Of a DNA stretch of 64,000 bases, positions 9,969 through 19,364 are shown piece by piece. The notes beneath the pieces are model-generated. The model had not been told where the DNA came from, ran no database searches, and saw nothing but the letters and a program-made list of their open reading frames with translations. Both the position numbers and the translations under genes were made by a program. Within the stretch, counting starts at the first letter, position 1. Each line of letters begins with the position of its first letter. This stretch comes from Chryseobacterium gleum (lineage in GTDB: Bacteria > Bacteroidota > Bacteroidia > Flavobacteriales_D > Crocinitomicaceae): contig CAMAXI010000003.1 of NCBI GenBank assembly GCA_945862165.1, forward strand, positions 1 to 64,000, given 5' to 3'.

Positions 9969-11063
9969 TTAATTATTGCAATTAGTAGAATAATATGATT
10001 TCCCTAAATCAACACCTAAATCTTGGGCTTTACGCCAATCTTCACACGCACCTTTCATATCGCGTAACATTTCTTTTGCAATACCACGATTTAAGTATGC
10101 TACACCATAATATTTATCAATACTCACGGCGATATCCGCATTTTCGAGTGCTTTTTGAAAATCTTTTTTCAGAATAAATATTGATGCAAGATTTGCGTAT
10201 GCGGGTGCATTATTTTCATTGATTTGTTTTGCTTGCATAAAATCTTTTTCAGCCTCCACATATTTCGCTTGTGAAAAATAGGTTGCTCCACGGTTCACAT
10301 AAGCCATATAAAATTTGGGATCTACATTTATTGCTTTATTAAATGCTAGCATTGCTCCAGGAAAGTCTTTCATTTTTTTCTTGGTTGTTCCAATATTATT
10401 ATAAACAAATGCAAGATTTGCATTTCTTTTTGTTGCTTCTTCATATTCTACTATTGCCTTCGGTAAATCTCCTAGCATTCGGTAACAACTTCCACGATCG
10501 TTATAATAATACGCAGAATTAGGTTCCATTTGGATACAACGTGAGAATTTAGAAATTGCATCTTTATAATCTTTTTGCATAAATCGTAATACTCCGTAAT
10601 TATAAATTATTTTGACATTGTTTGGTTCAAAAGTTAAAGCTTTTTCATAGTTCTTTTCAGAAGCATCAAGTGCTTTTAATCCTTGAAAAGCTCTAGCTCG
10701 TTGAAAATATGCTTTTGAATAAGTAGAATCAATAGATATTAACTTATTCAAAGTGGAAGCAGAAGCAAGATAAGCCTCTAATTCATTTTCAGCAACCCCT
10801 TTATTATAATACGCTGCTAAAAATTTAGGATCGGAAAAAATCGCTTTTTCAAATTCTTTGACTGCATCGATTAGTTTCTTTTCGCTGTACAAATTAATAC
10901 CTCGATTGTACGCCTCTTTTCCCTCCGCGCTTGCATTTGCAGCTTCATTGATTTGAGCAATTGAATCTTTGAATGCTTTCTCTTTGACCGATAATGACTC
11001 GATTTGAGAGAAGTAATTACCTATAGACAAAGCAAATAGAAATAGTAAAAGGATTTTTTTCAT
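9969..11063 (-). CDS. Secreted TPR-repeat protein
   Basis: 364 residues. A signal peptide (MKKILLLFLFALSIGNYFSQ) is followed by about eight tetratricopeptide repeats spanning residues 45-355, with consensus spacing such as AYYNKGVAENELEAYLASAS and AFVYNNIGTTKKKMKDFPGA. There is no catalytic motif. TPR superhelices act as protein-binding scaffolds; here it should be periplasmic or outer-membrane-associated. It is the first gene of a two-gene unit with the PorE-like OmpA protein, so a role in the same envelope complex is a reasonable inference. Confidence 0.8.
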   Translation of the reverse strand: MKKILLLFLFALSIGNYFSQIESLSVKEKAFKDSIAQINEAANASAEGKEAYNRGINLYSEKKLIDAVKEFEKAIFSDPKFLAAYYNKGVAENELEAYLASASTLNKLISIDSTYSKAYFQRARAFQGLKALDASEKNYEKALTFEPNNVKIIYNYGVLRFMQKDYKDAISKFSRCIQMEPNSAYYYNDRGSCYRMLGDLPKAIVEYEEATKRNANLAFVYNNIGTTKKKMKDFPGAMLAFNKAINVDPKFYMAYVNRGATYFSQAKYVEAEKDFMQAKQINENNAPAYANLASIFILKKDFQKALENADIAVSIDKYYGVAYLNRGIAKEMLRDMKGACEDWRKAQDLGVDLGKSYYSTNCNN

Positions 11064-11176
11064 GAAATAAATTTTTGAATTGGTATGAAGATAAATATTA
11101 AATTATGATTTTAGGTTTACGGAATATGAAATAATTGATATTTTTTTTCGGTTACATTCATTCTCAAAGTCTTTAC

Positions 11177-11184
11177 TATCTTTG
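11177..11184 (+). promoter_or_regulatory. -7 promoter element of the thiolase gene
   Basis: TATCTTTG fits TAnnTTTG. The start codon lies 20 bases downstream, giving a leader of about 15 bases. No good TTG -33 box is visible at 17-23 bases upstream, so strength is uncertain. Confidence 0.5.
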
Positions 11185-11203
11185 ATAATTAAAACTGAAC
11201 TTT

Positions 11204-12415
11204 ATGTCAAAAGATGTCTTTTTAGTGAACGGTGTACGAACTGCCATTGGAAATTTTGGAGGAACTTTAGCGAATTATCGTGCCGATGATTTAGGTGCAG
11301 ATGTTCTTAAAGCATTACTAAATAAAAATCCTACTTTAGACCCTACTCACATTGAAGATGTTATATTGGGGTGTGCTAATCAAGCTGGGGAAGATAACCG
11401 TAATGTTGCACGAATGTCATCTTTGTTAGCTGAATTACCAATACAAGCAGGTGGAGAAACCGTAAATCGTTTGTGTGCATCTGGAATGGCAGCAACCATA
11501 AACGCTTCCAGAGCAATAAAAGATAATGCTGGAGACATTTATATTTCAGGAGGAATAGAACATATGACGCGAGGGCCTTGGGTAATTTCGAAGACTTCTA
11601 CAGCATTTGGTAGAGATGCGCAAATGTATGACTCATCGTTTGGTTGGCGTTTTATAAATCCAAGGATGGAAGCACTTTATGGTGTGGACAGCATGGGTAT
11701 GACTGCAGAAAATTTAGCTGTTAAATATAATATCTCCAGGGATGATCAGGATAAATTTGCTGCATGGTCACAACAGAAAGCAAGTATAGCTCAATTAAAT
11801 GGTGTTTTTTCAGAAGAAATAATTCCAATTTCTATCCCGCAAAAAAGAAAAGACCCTATTATTTTTGAAAAAGATGAATTTATTCGTCCAGAAACAAGTT
11901 TAGAAACCTTGGGGAAATTACGTGCTGCATTCACAAAAGAAGGGACAGTTACAGCTGGAAATGCATCCGGACTAAATGATGGTGCAGCAGCATTATTACT
12001 TGCTTCCGAAGTTGGATTAAAAAACAATCAACTTACTCCAATTGTTCGCATTGTTGGAGGTGCTGTTGCAGGTGTAGAACCAAAAATCATGGGTATTGGT
12101 CCAGTTCTTGCATCCCAAAAAATATTAAAACGTTCTGGTTTAACAATCGATCAAATGGACGTGATAGAAATGAACGAAGCATTTGCTGCACAAGTACTTT
12201 CTTGTTCACGCGCATTAGGTTTAGCAGATAACGACCCTAGAATAAATCCTAATGGTGGCGCTATTGCATTAGGGCATCCGTTAGGGATGTCAGGTGCAAG
12301 AATCATATTAGCTGCTGCAAATGAATTAGTTCGCAGTAAAAAACGTTACGCATTAGCTACGATGTGCATAGGTGTAGGCCAAGGATATGCCGTAATTTTA
12401 GAACGCGTTTCTTAA
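11204..12415 (+). CDS. Acetyl-CoA acyltransferase, closest to 3-oxoadipyl-CoA thiolases (PaaJ/PcaF type)
   Basis: 403 residues, usual length. The catalytic residues of thiolases are all present: nucleophile Cys91 (NRLCASGM), His358 (GHPLGMSGAR) and Cys388 (CIGVGQG). The stretch GPWVISKTSTAFGRDAQMYD followed by GWRFINP is characteristic of the PaaJ/PcaF branch, which splits 3-oxoadipyl-CoA to succinyl-CoA and acetyl-CoA. General fatty-acid beta-oxidation thiolase remains possible. No other phenylacetate or beta-ketoadipate genes are adjacent, so the pathway cannot be fixed from context. It is cytoplasmic and preceded by a TATCTTTG promoter element. Confidence 0.85.
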   Translation: MSKDVFLVNGVRTAIGNFGGTLANYRADDLGADVLKALLNKNPTLDPTHIEDVILGCANQAGEDNRNVARMSSLLAELPIQAGGETVNRLCASGMAATINASRAIKDNAGDIYISGGIEHMTRGPWVISKTSTAFGRDAQMYDSSFGWRFINPRMEALYGVDSMGMTAENLAVKYNISRDDQDKFAAWSQQKASIAQLNGVFSEEIIPISIPQKRKDPIIFEKDEFIRPETSLETLGKLRAAFTKEGTVTAGNASGLNDGAAALLLASEVGLKNNQLTPIVRIVGGAVAGVEPKIMGIGPVLASQKILKRSGLTIDQMDVIEMNEAFAAQVLSCSRALGLADNDPRINPNGGAIALGHPLGMSGARIILAAANELVRSKKRYALATMCIGVGQGYAVILERVS

Positions 12416-12449
12416 ATCATTCTACTTAAGTTGCGAAAATTGATAATGC

Positions 12450-14012
12450 ATGAATAAAAAATGGTTTTTTTTCTTTATACTATTATTTAGTCTTTTTGCA
12501 TGTCGAAAGGAAACGACTAATTGGGACTCCAAATGGAGTTTTCCTATCCTTAAAGACCAATTAAATCTTCAAGATTTAGTTACTGATTCTTTAGCGATTG
12601 TAAACGATACAAATGGTTATAAACTCATTTATGAAAAAACCTTGTATCGTCTTAAATTATCTGAGTTCATTAAAATTCCAGACACAATTATTCTTTCGGA
12701 ATTAGCTATAAATTTTCCATCCCTTAATATAAATCCAGGTACGATACTTTCTCAAAAAGATGTCGAAAACCAACTAGAAATCGGTGATGCTGAATTAAAA
12801 AAAATCAAGGTAAAAAAAGGCACAATAACTATTACATTTTTAAACCCATTAACGACCAAAACCTATTACACGATTGAAATTCCAAGTTTTACGAAAGATG
12901 GAATTCCTGTTAAACAAACTTTAATGGCAGAAAAAGGAAGTACAAGCAATCCTTCTTCTGTTAAAAGCACATTAGATTTGAGTGGGTACACTGTTGATTT
13001 GAGTGGTGTTAATAACGGTTCATTTAATACAATAGTTACCAATTTCGATATGCAACTTGATCCAAATGCAACAACTGCAACAAAAGTAACCAATAAAGAC
13101 ATTACAAGAATGGAGATACAAATCTCCGGCATACAAATAGCATATGCGCAAGGTTATTTTGGCAATTTACATATTAATTCAAGTAACGAATTACCAATAG
13201 AAAGTATTCAAAAAATAACATCCGGAGACTTTAAATTATCGAATGCACATGTAGAATTAACGATTAAAAATAGTTGTAAATTAATGGCAAAAGGAGACAT
13301 ATCTTCGTTAACATCTACCAAAAATTCTGACGGATCAACGATTACGTTTCAAAACCTACAACTAAATAATCCTTTTTTTATTGCCCCGGCATATACCAAA
13401 GGGGATCAACTAATTAGTTCGGATAAAAAATTCACCTTTGACGAAAATAATAGTAATATCTTACCTTTTATTGAAAATTTAGGTGATTTATATAAAATAG
13501 CATATGCATTTGAACTAAATCCTTATGGAAATTTGAATGGTGGTTGGGATGAATTTTTTCCTACAAGTGAAATTTCATTAAACTTAAAAACGATTATTCC
13601 TCTTCACGTTGAAATAAACAAATTGACTTTTCAAGATACTCTAAAACTAGACTTATCCGCTTATCCTTCTTCTAGAACAACTATAAAAAGTGGGAAATTT
13701 AAACTACACTGTGAATCTTCTTTCCCTATAGATGCAGCAGTTTCACTGTTTTTAATGGATGATTCAAAAAACGTAATTGAAAAAATTCCCGGAACATCAA
13801 TAATAGCAGGAAAATCAAAGTTTTCAAACGAAAATAAAATTTCCACTGTTTATTTCACTCCTACCCCGCAATTTTTCTCTAAAATGAATATCGTTAAATT
13901 TATAATTGTGAAAACAACATTTAATTCCGTAGAAAAGAGTTATGAAATTCCATATAATGGTAAAATTGATTTTCAATTAAGTACAGATTTTGAAACAAAT
14001 ATTAATTATTAA
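12450..14012 (+). CDS. Uncharacterised lipoprotein
   Basis: 520 residues. The N-terminus has a charged start, a Phe/Leu-rich core and the lipobox LFAC with Cys18, so it should be a lipid-anchored envelope protein. The rest is beta-strand-like (alternating hydrophobic residues, many Thr/Ser/Asn) with no motif I recognise. Its stop codon overlaps the next start by one base (TAATG), so it is translationally coupled to an outer-membrane-barrel-like protein and a sorted surface protein. A joint envelope role is likely, but the function is unknown. Confidence 0.7.
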   Translation: MNKKWFFFFILLFSLFACRKETTNWDSKWSFPILKDQLNLQDLVTDSLAIVNDTNGYKLIYEKTLYRLKLSEFIKIPDTIILSELAINFPSLNINPGTILSQKDVENQLEIGDAELKKIKVKKGTITITFLNPLTTKTYYTIEIPSFTKDGIPVKQTLMAEKGSTSNPSSVKSTLDLSGYTVDLSGVNNGSFNTIVTNFDMQLDPNATTATKVTNKDITRMEIQISGIQIAYAQGYFGNLHINSSNELPIESIQKITSGDFKLSNAHVELTIKNSCKLMAKGDISSLTSTKNSDGSTITFQNLQLNNPFFIAPAYTKGDQLISSDKKFTFDENNSNILPFIENLGDLYKIAYAFELNPYGNLNGGWDEFFPTSEISLNLKTIIPLHVEINKLTFQDTLKLDLSAYPSSRTTIKSGKFKLHCESSFPIDAAVSLFLMDDSKNVIEKIPGTSIIAGKSKFSNENKISTVYFTPTPQFFSKMNIVKFIIVKTTFNSVEKSYEIPYNGKIDFQLSTDFETNINY

Positions 14013-15226
14013 TGCCTAGATTAATCATATTACTTTTTGTTGCCATTTTACTGCCAATAAGTAGTCAAATTACTTTGCCTCAATTTCTGGACACGACATT
14101 ATTACGTCATGAAATACTTATTCAAGGTAAAACAGATTTATATAGTTCTTCCTTACAAAATGGATTTTCAAATAAACTATTCTTTGGAGGTAATTTAACT
14201 GCTAATGAAATCTCGAATCAAGTTGCTCTTCAAGATAAACACAATTCAATAGGATTAGAGGCTAATACAGAGATTGAATACCGAAACTATACTATTTTCC
14301 CAAAAAAAAATTGGGGAATGTTGTTTAAATCATCTGCTAATACCGTAAATTCTATTCATTATACAAAAGATCTATTTGGTTTAGTATTCCAGGGAAACAG
14401 TGCATATTTAGGACATCCCATGCAACTAAACCCTAGTTCATTACAATCTATAAGTTACATTAAATTTGGAGTTGGTTTTATTCATAAAAAAACAAAATCT
14501 AATTTTAGTTTCAATGTATTTCAGTTAGCGAATTATGTTAATAGCTGTTTAGATTATGGAGCTGTTTATGTCAATGATAGTAGTAATTTAACATTAATTG
14601 ACGTGACAGGTTCAAGCACCTCCTATTTACCTAAATCTTCCCAAAGGAATATTGGTTTTGGAATAGATTTAGATTTAAAAATTCCAATAACTAGTTTTAA
14701 CGATAAAAAAATTCATCTGAATCTAATAGCAAAAAACTTTGGAATTGGTATTTTAACAAAAGATGTTCAGTACTATTCGATAGATACAAATTATATTTTT
14801 CAAGGATTTACCTTAAATCAATTGGGTACATTATTAAGTGATAAAACATCTAATACATTACAAGACTTAAAAATTTATTCGAATCATACAATGCGTTTCA
14901 CTCCACTTCTCGGATTTATTCAATTTGATAAACTTAATTCACAGGATGCTAAAACACGCTTTCAATCTATTTTTGGTGCACGCATGTATCCAAGTATTTC
15001 TTTCATCCCATATGTTTATGCTGGAATTCAAATAAAATTTACCGGTAAAATTTGGATTGGAATACATGAAAATTATGGTATTACGAATACATTAAGAACT
15101 GGTTTATATGTAAAAATAATAGGCGAAAAATTTGGTTTTAATTTGGGAACAGAAAATTTAATCGACTCCTTTAGGTCCAATGGTAAAGGACGTTCATTTC
15201 AATGTAAATTACAATGGCACATATAG
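14012..15226 (+). CDS. Putative outer-membrane beta-barrel protein (DUF5723-like)
   Basis: 404 residues with a signal peptide ending near SSQ. Repeated amphipathic strands alternate aromatic and polar residues (YIKFGVGFIHKKTKSNFSFN, IHLNLIAKNFGIGI), and the protein ends QCKLQWHI, a terminal-strand pattern typical of barrels. The overall plan resembles the DUF5723 family found throughout Bacteroidota. The start overlaps the upstream stop by one base, and the 3' end overlaps the next gene by 13 bases, indicating one tight operon. The ligand or partner is unknown. Confidence 0.65.
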   Translation: MPRLIILLFVAILLPISSQITLPQFLDTTLLRHEILIQGKTDLYSSSLQNGFSNKLFFGGNLTANEISNQVALQDKHNSIGLEANTEIEYRNYTIFPKKNWGMLFKSSANTVNSIHYTKDLFGLVFQGNSAYLGHPMQLNPSSLQSISYIKFGVGFIHKKTKSNFSFNVFQLANYVNSCLDYGAVYVNDSSNLTLIDVTGSSTSYLPKSSQRNIGFGIDLDLKIPITSFNDKKIHLNLIAKNFGIGILTKDVQYYSIDTNYIFQGFTLNQLGTLLSDKTSNTLQDLKIYSNHTMRFTPLLGFIQFDKLNSQDAKTRFQSIFGARMYPSISFIPYVYAGIQIKFTGKIWIGIHENYGITNTLRTGLYVKIIGEKFGFNLGTENLIDSFRSNGKGRSFQCKLQWHI

Positions 15227-16680
15227 TTAAATTAATTCTTCTGGTATTTGCATCGAGTTTCACGCAACAGATTATAGCGCAAAATAATTTTTACAAAATT
15301 TACACAGGAAATGGCTATGACTACGGTGAAGGTATTGTCCAATCTACTAGCGACAGCAACTATTTTATAACTGGAAGTTCAAGTAGTTTTGAAAATGCTC
15401 CAAGTCAAGCCTTTATTTTAAAAGTGGATACTGGTGGAACCTATATTTGGTCTAAATCCTACGGCGGAAGTGCGAGTGATATAGGGAAACGTATTTTCCA
15501 TATTCCGAATGAAGGTAATTATGTAGCAGGATTCTCTAACTCTTTTGGAAACGGATTATTTGACTTTTATTTTTTCAAAACAGACACAAGCGGGAAATTA
15601 CTTTGGGAAAAAACGTTTGGGGGTAGTAGTAACGAACTGTTACATGACGCTATTCAGTTACCCGATACTAGTTTTATACTCGTAGGCCAAACAAGTTCAA
15701 ACGTAATGGAAATTGAAGATTTGTTTATTGTTCGAATATCGAAACACGGTGAAATTAAATGGCAAAAAACATTTGGCAGTAGCGGAGTAGACATTGCGAA
15801 TTCCGTTAGTATGATAGACACCAATCGACTAATAATTGGAGGAGAGTATTACGATTCTGACTCTTCTAAACAAAAATCATTTATTTTATCTATGAATAGT
15901 CAAGGAGATATTCAATGGTTAAAGACATTCGGAAAGCTTAAAACAAACTATTACATTAAAGATATTTTTGCTGATTCTACATTTATTCGCGGCGTGGGAT
16001 ACGCACAAGTAAATAGCACTAGTGATAAAGTTTATTATAACATGTTAATCGATACTTTGGGTGATAAATATGTTGAAAATTACATCCCGCAGAGTGGGAG
16101 CAATTATTTTTCGCAAATTATACAATATGGTTTTTACAACTATAATTATATCGCTATGCAACCAAGGGACAATGGAATAATACCAACCTATTCAGGTGGT
16201 GAGGACTTACTTATTTGTCGTTATAAAAATGATTTAACATGGCATCCTAAATGTGTAAATGGCTCTAATCATGGAAATGATCACTGTAACCAATTACTTG
16301 CTACGAACGATTTTGGAGCAATTTCTGTGGGTTATAATGTCCATGGAGGAAAAGGTGGTTCGAATGTTATGTTGTTGAAAATTGGACCTTATGATCAATT
16401 TCCAAATACCACAGGATTGCCTATTGAAAGTACTTTAGTAGAATTAAAAACAGTAGAACCAACTTTAGAGGCTCAAGTTTACCCCAACCCAGCCACTAGT
16501 GAATTACAAATAAAGGTCGGAACGCATGATGAAACTCCTTTAACAATTTGCAATTTAAATGGTAGTATTTTATTTAAAAAATCCTTTATCACGGAAACGA
16601 AAATCGATATTACGTCTTATGCTCAAGGAATCTATTTTATTGAAATTGGTAACAATATTCAAAAATTTGTAAAAGAATAA
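15214..16680 (+). CDS. Secreted propeller-like protein with type A type IX sorting domain
   Basis: 488 residues. A signal peptide (about 1-22, cleaved near IIAQ) precedes repeats of the form W-x-KTFGGS-x-x-D (IWSKSYGGSASDIG, LWEKTFGGSSNELL, KWQKTFGSSGVDIA), separated by about 50 residues, which suggests a beta-propeller. The C-terminus (about 420-488; VYPNPATSELQIKV, then IDITSYAQGIYFIEI) is a type A por-secretion sorting domain, so it should be a type IX substrate. The 13-base overlap with the upstream barrel-like gene points to coupled translation. Confidence 0.8.
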   Translation: MAHIVKLILLVFASSFTQQIIAQNNFYKIYTGNGYDYGEGIVQSTSDSNYFITGSSSSFENAPSQAFILKVDTGGTYIWSKSYGGSASDIGKRIFHIPNEGNYVAGFSNSFGNGLFDFYFFKTDTSGKLLWEKTFGGSSNELLHDAIQLPDTSFILVGQTSSNVMEIEDLFIVRISKHGEIKWQKTFGSSGVDIANSVSMIDTNRLIIGGEYYDSDSSKQKSFILSMNSQGDIQWLKTFGKLKTNYYIKDIFADSTFIRGVGYAQVNSTSDKVYYNMLIDTLGDKYVENYIPQSGSNYFSQIIQYGFYNYNYIAMQPRDNGIIPTYSGGEDLLICRYKNDLTWHPKCVNGSNHGNDHCNQLLATNDFGAISVGYNVHGGKGGSNVMLLKIGPYDQFPNTTGLPIESTLVELKTVEPTLEAQVYPNPATSELQIKVGTHDETPLTICNLNGSILFKKSFITETKIDITSYAQGIYFIEIGNNIQKFVKE

Positions 16681-16711
16681 GAAACTGTTAAGTTAGTAAG
16701 AGCTTTCCATT

Positions 16712-17185
16712 TTATTTTACGACTTCTGCAACAACATCATGAATTAAATCGGATTCGTATCCTTTAGAAGCAAGATATGTAATTACACGTCTTCTTATTG
16801 CCCATAAATCGTCTTTTACTTTCTTTTCTAAAAACTTTTTTTGTGCAAGATGTTTCATTGTTTCCAAATATGCATCCAAATCAATTGTCTTTAATCCTTC
16901 TTGAATCGACACTTTATCGATTCTTTTTTGGATAAGGTGGTGTTTAATTTTGATTTTACCCCATCTTTTTATTTTGAATTTTCCAGATACGAAAGATTCT
17001 ACAAAACGTTTATCGTCTAAAAAACGATTACTTAGTAGATACTTTATTATTTCGGATTGTTGTTCTAAAGGTATGTTCCAAGAAGTTAGTTTTTGTTCCA
17101 CTTCAAAGGTACATCGATCTTGATAAGCGCACCAAGATTCTATTTTAATTATCGCTTCTGAAAACGAGTACTTGCACTCTGACAT
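16712..17185 (-). CDS. recX: Regulatory protein RecX
   Basis: 157 residues, normal length. It has the three-helix-repeat pattern of RecX: an N-terminal block with W-CAYQDRC, the motif LLSNRFLDDKRFVESFVSGK followed by KRWGKIKIKHHL, and a C-terminal block DDLWAIRRRVITYLASKGYESD. RecX binds RecA filaments and limits recombination activity. It lies 4 bases after rng, so the two are cotranscribed. recA is not nearby. Confidence 0.85.
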   Translation of the reverse strand: MSECKYSFSEAIIKIESWCAYQDRCTFEVEQKLTSWNIPLEQQSEIIKYLLSNRFLDDKRFVESFVSGKFKIKRWGKIKIKHHLIQKRIDKVSIQEGLKTIDLDAYLETMKHLAQKKFLEKKVKDDLWAIRRRVITYLASKGYESDLIHDVVAEVVK

Positions 17186-17189
17186 AGTA

Positions 17190-18737
17190 TCAGAGTGCTA
17201 GCGTATCGTTATTTGAATTTACGAAAGAGTATTGCATTAAATGATTTGCAACAACTCCTCGGATGCTTATCCATTTTTTATATTTAAAGAACCATTTTAA
17301 TTGTCTTGAAATGATTCCACATTTGAAATAAGCTTCTAAATAAGGATGAACAATTAAAGTTACTTTAGTTTCTTTTTTATCTACAACCAGGTAATTTAAG
17401 TTGTTCTCAATTTCTTCTGCAAGTAAAATACTTGCTTGTACTTCACCAGTTCCGTTACAGGTAGGGCAAGTTTCATTTGTTTTAATTTCCGTTTCAGGTC
17501 GAACACGTTGTCTTGTGATTTCGATGACACCGAATTTTGAAGGAGGGATAAGATTATGTTTAGCGCGATCATTCTTCATAAATTCTTTTAATTTTTCAAA
17601 AAGAATTTTGTTGTTTTCACGCTCGTGCATATCAATAAAATCGACAGCAACAATACCACCCATATCTCGTAATTGTAAAACACGTGCAATTTCCTCTGCA
17701 GCTTCAACATTGGTCGCTAAAGCGTTTAATTCTTGTCCTTCAGAACCTTTACGGTTTCCACTATTGACATCAATTACATGCATCGCCTCTGTATGCTCGA
17801 TAATCAAATAACCACCACTAGGCAAAGGAACTTTTTTACCGAAAAGCGTCTTGATTTGTTTTGAAATCCCAAAACGCTCGAAGATATCGATTTTACCATC
17901 GTAATGTTTTACGATTTTTTCTCTTCCAGGAGCTATTCCTGCCACATATCCGCGAATTTCATCTGACAGCACTTCGTTATTCACATGAATATTGGAAAAA
18001 TCTCCATTTAACAAATCTCTTAAGATTGATGCTGTCTTGTCAATTTCCCCAAGTACTTTTTTAGGAGGTGTAGCCGTTTTTAGAGCGGTAAACATGGTTT
18101 TCCATTTCTCTAATAAATTATTAAGATCTTGGTGAATTTGCTCTACTTTTTTGTCTTCAGCAACCGTACGGATTATCACCCCAAAGTTTTTTGGTTTGAT
18201 TTCGGATAATAATTTTTTAAGACGATCTCTTTCTTTTGCGTCTCTAATTTTTTGAGAAATCGAGATTTTTTCAGAGAAAGGAACAAGAACAATATACCTT
18301 CCGGCTAGGGTAATTTCAGCACTTAAACGAGGACCTTTGGAGGAAATAGGTTCTTTAGCAACTTGTACTAAAATAGACTGAGAGGAAGAAAGAACTTCTT
18401 CCATTTGACCTTCTTTTGGAATGTCAGATTCTAATTTAAAGTATTGTAGGTCGGCTACATTTTGCTTGCCGTGTAGCGTATCTTTGGTGAACTTATTCAG
18501 CGAATTGAACTGTGGCCCAAGGTCGAGATAATGTAAAAAAGCATCTTTTTCGTAACCTACATCCACAAAAGCTGCATTTAAACTTGGTACGGTTTTACGA
18601 ACTTTCCCTAGGTATACGTCACCTACTGCAAATTCTGTATTACCTTGTTCTTCATGCAATTCAATAAGCTTTCCATCACGCAACAACGCAAGCCATATCC
18701 CGGTTGACCGAGAATCGACTACTAATTCTAAACTCAC
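17190..18737 (-). CDS. rng: Ribonuclease G/E family endoribonuclease
   Basis: 515 residues, the length of RNase G rather than of RNase E. The N-terminal S1 domain (about 35-125; GDVYLGKVRKTVPSLNAAFVDVG) is followed by the nuclease core with the metal-binding aspartates in VIDVNSGNRKG and AVDFIDM, and the zinc-link cysteines CPTC at about 421. It acts in the cytoplasm on 16S rRNA processing and mRNA turnover. The start is GTG: the in-frame triplet sequence upstream reaches a TAA with no ATG. Upstream lies a UUCG-capped hairpin and a small basic-protein gene. Confidence 0.92.
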   Translation of the reverse strand: MSLELVVDSRSTGIWLALLRDGKLIELHEEQGNTEFAVGDVYLGKVRKTVPSLNAAFVDVGYEKDAFLHYLDLGPQFNSLNKFTKDTLHGKQNVADLQYFKLESDIPKEGQMEEVLSSSQSILVQVAKEPISSKGPRLSAEITLAGRYIVLVPFSEKISISQKIRDAKERDRLKKLLSEIKPKNFGVIIRTVAEDKKVEQIHQDLNNLLEKWKTMFTALKTATPPKKVLGEIDKTASILRDLLNGDFSNIHVNNEVLSDEIRGYVAGIAPGREKIVKHYDGKIDIFERFGISKQIKTLFGKKVPLPSGGYLIIEHTEAMHVIDVNSGNRKGSEGQELNALATNVEAAEEIARVLQLRDMGGIVAVDFIDMHERENNKILFEKLKEFMKNDRAKHNLIPPSKFGVIEITRQRVRPETEIKTNETCPTCNGTGEVQASILLAEEIENNLNYLVVDKKETKVTLIVHPYLEAYFKCGIISRQLKWFFKYKKWISIRGVVANHLMQYSFVNSNNDTLAL

Positions 18738-18754
18738 GAAAGCTTATATTAAAG

Positions 18755-18797
18755 ATTTAAAAATAGAATAACTTAGCAAGCGAACCTACTAAGTTAT
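18755..18797 (-). terminator. UUCG-tetraloop hairpin between the small basic gene and rng
   Basis: On the minus strand ATAACTTAGTAGG-TTCG-CTTGCTAAGTTAT forms a 13-bp stem (two G-U pairs) closed by a UUCG tetraloop, followed by TCTATTTTT. It can terminate the short upstream gene or act as a stabilising 5' structure for rng. Confidence 0.7.
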
Positions 18798-18818
18798 CCA
18801 ACGAATTTCAAAAGAAAA

Positions 18819-18911
18819 TTATTTTTTCTTTTTGTGACGGTTTTTTCTAAGTCTTTTTTTACGCTTGTGCGTAGCCATTTTATGTCTTTTTCTTTTTTTT
18901 CCGCTTGGCAT
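18819..18911 (-). CDS. AURKAIP1/COX24-domain small basic protein, probable ribosome-associated
   Basis: 30 residues, beginning MPSGKKRKRHKMATHKRKKR and ending in four lysines; 18 of 30 residues are Lys or Arg. This is the widely conserved Bacteroidota family annotated as AURKAIP1/COX24 domain protein, related to a mitoribosomal small protein. A ribosomal role is inferred from the family and composition. It is too short for standard ORF thresholds. It has its own TAnnTTTG promoter (18993-19000) and is followed by a UUCG hairpin before rng. The ATG start is the only one that keeps the conserved N-terminus. Confidence 0.85.
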   Translation of the reverse strand: MPSGKKRKRHKMATHKRKKRLRKNRHKKKK

Positions 18912-18959
18912 AACAATATATATTAAATATTAAACAATCTTATTCGTTGGTATTGTATT

Positions 18960-18992
18960 AAAAAAATACACTCCTATCGTTAAATAGGAGTG
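18960..18992 (-). terminator. Terminator of the HU-like gene
   Basis: On the minus strand CACTCCTAT-TTAACG-ATAGGAGTG followed by TATTTTTTT. It sits about 50 bases after the HU stop codon and directly touches the -7 element of the next gene. Confidence 0.75.
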
Positions 18993-19025
18993 CAAAGATA
19001 CAATTTTACTTTTAAAAGCATACAA
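18993..19025 (-). promoter_or_regulatory. Promoter of the small basic protein gene
   Basis: On the minus strand TTG at 19025-19023 and TATCTTTG at 19000-18993, spaced 22 bases apart. The expected start point lies inside the first arm of the HU terminator hairpin. Confidence 0.6.
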
Positions 19026-19043
19026 GATGCTAAAAGAAAAAAA

Positions 19044-19337
19044 TTATTTTTTCACTTTCACTTTACTTTTCACTTCTTCTACGAAAACTTTAGCAGGTTT
19101 GAAAGAAGGAATGTTGTGTGCAGGAATAATAATTGTTTCATTTTTAGAAATGTTACGACCTGTTTTTTCAGCTCTTTGTTTCACTACAAAACTTCCGAAT
19201 CCACGTAAGTAAACATTTTCTCCTGTTGCCATAGAATCTTTCAATGTAGTCATGAATGCTTCAACAGTTTTTTGTACTTCTAATCTCTCTAATCCAGTTT
19301 CGTCAGAGATTTTTGCGATAATATCAGCCTTTGTCAT
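19044..19337 (-). CDS. HU/IHF family DNA-binding protein
   Basis: 97 residues from MTKADIIAKISDETG. It has the two N-terminal helices, the arm entry LRGFGSFVVKQRAEKTGRNI, the beta-arm Pro-containing segment IPAHNIPSFKPAK and a Lys-rich tail (VEEVKSKVKVKK). It bends and compacts DNA as a dimer in the nucleoid. A longer reading from a TTG at 19367 is rejected: that codon lies in the promoter's -7 element (19365-19372), and the family begins at MTKAD. It is divergent from mutY. Confidence 0.9.
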   Translation of the reverse strand: MTKADIIAKISDETGLERLEVQKTVEAFMTTLKDSMATGENVYLRGFGSFVVKQRAEKTGRNISKNETIIIPAHNIPSFKPAKVFVEEVKSKVKVKK

Positions 19338-19364
19338 AATGTATAATGTTTTGATTTTCAGAAG

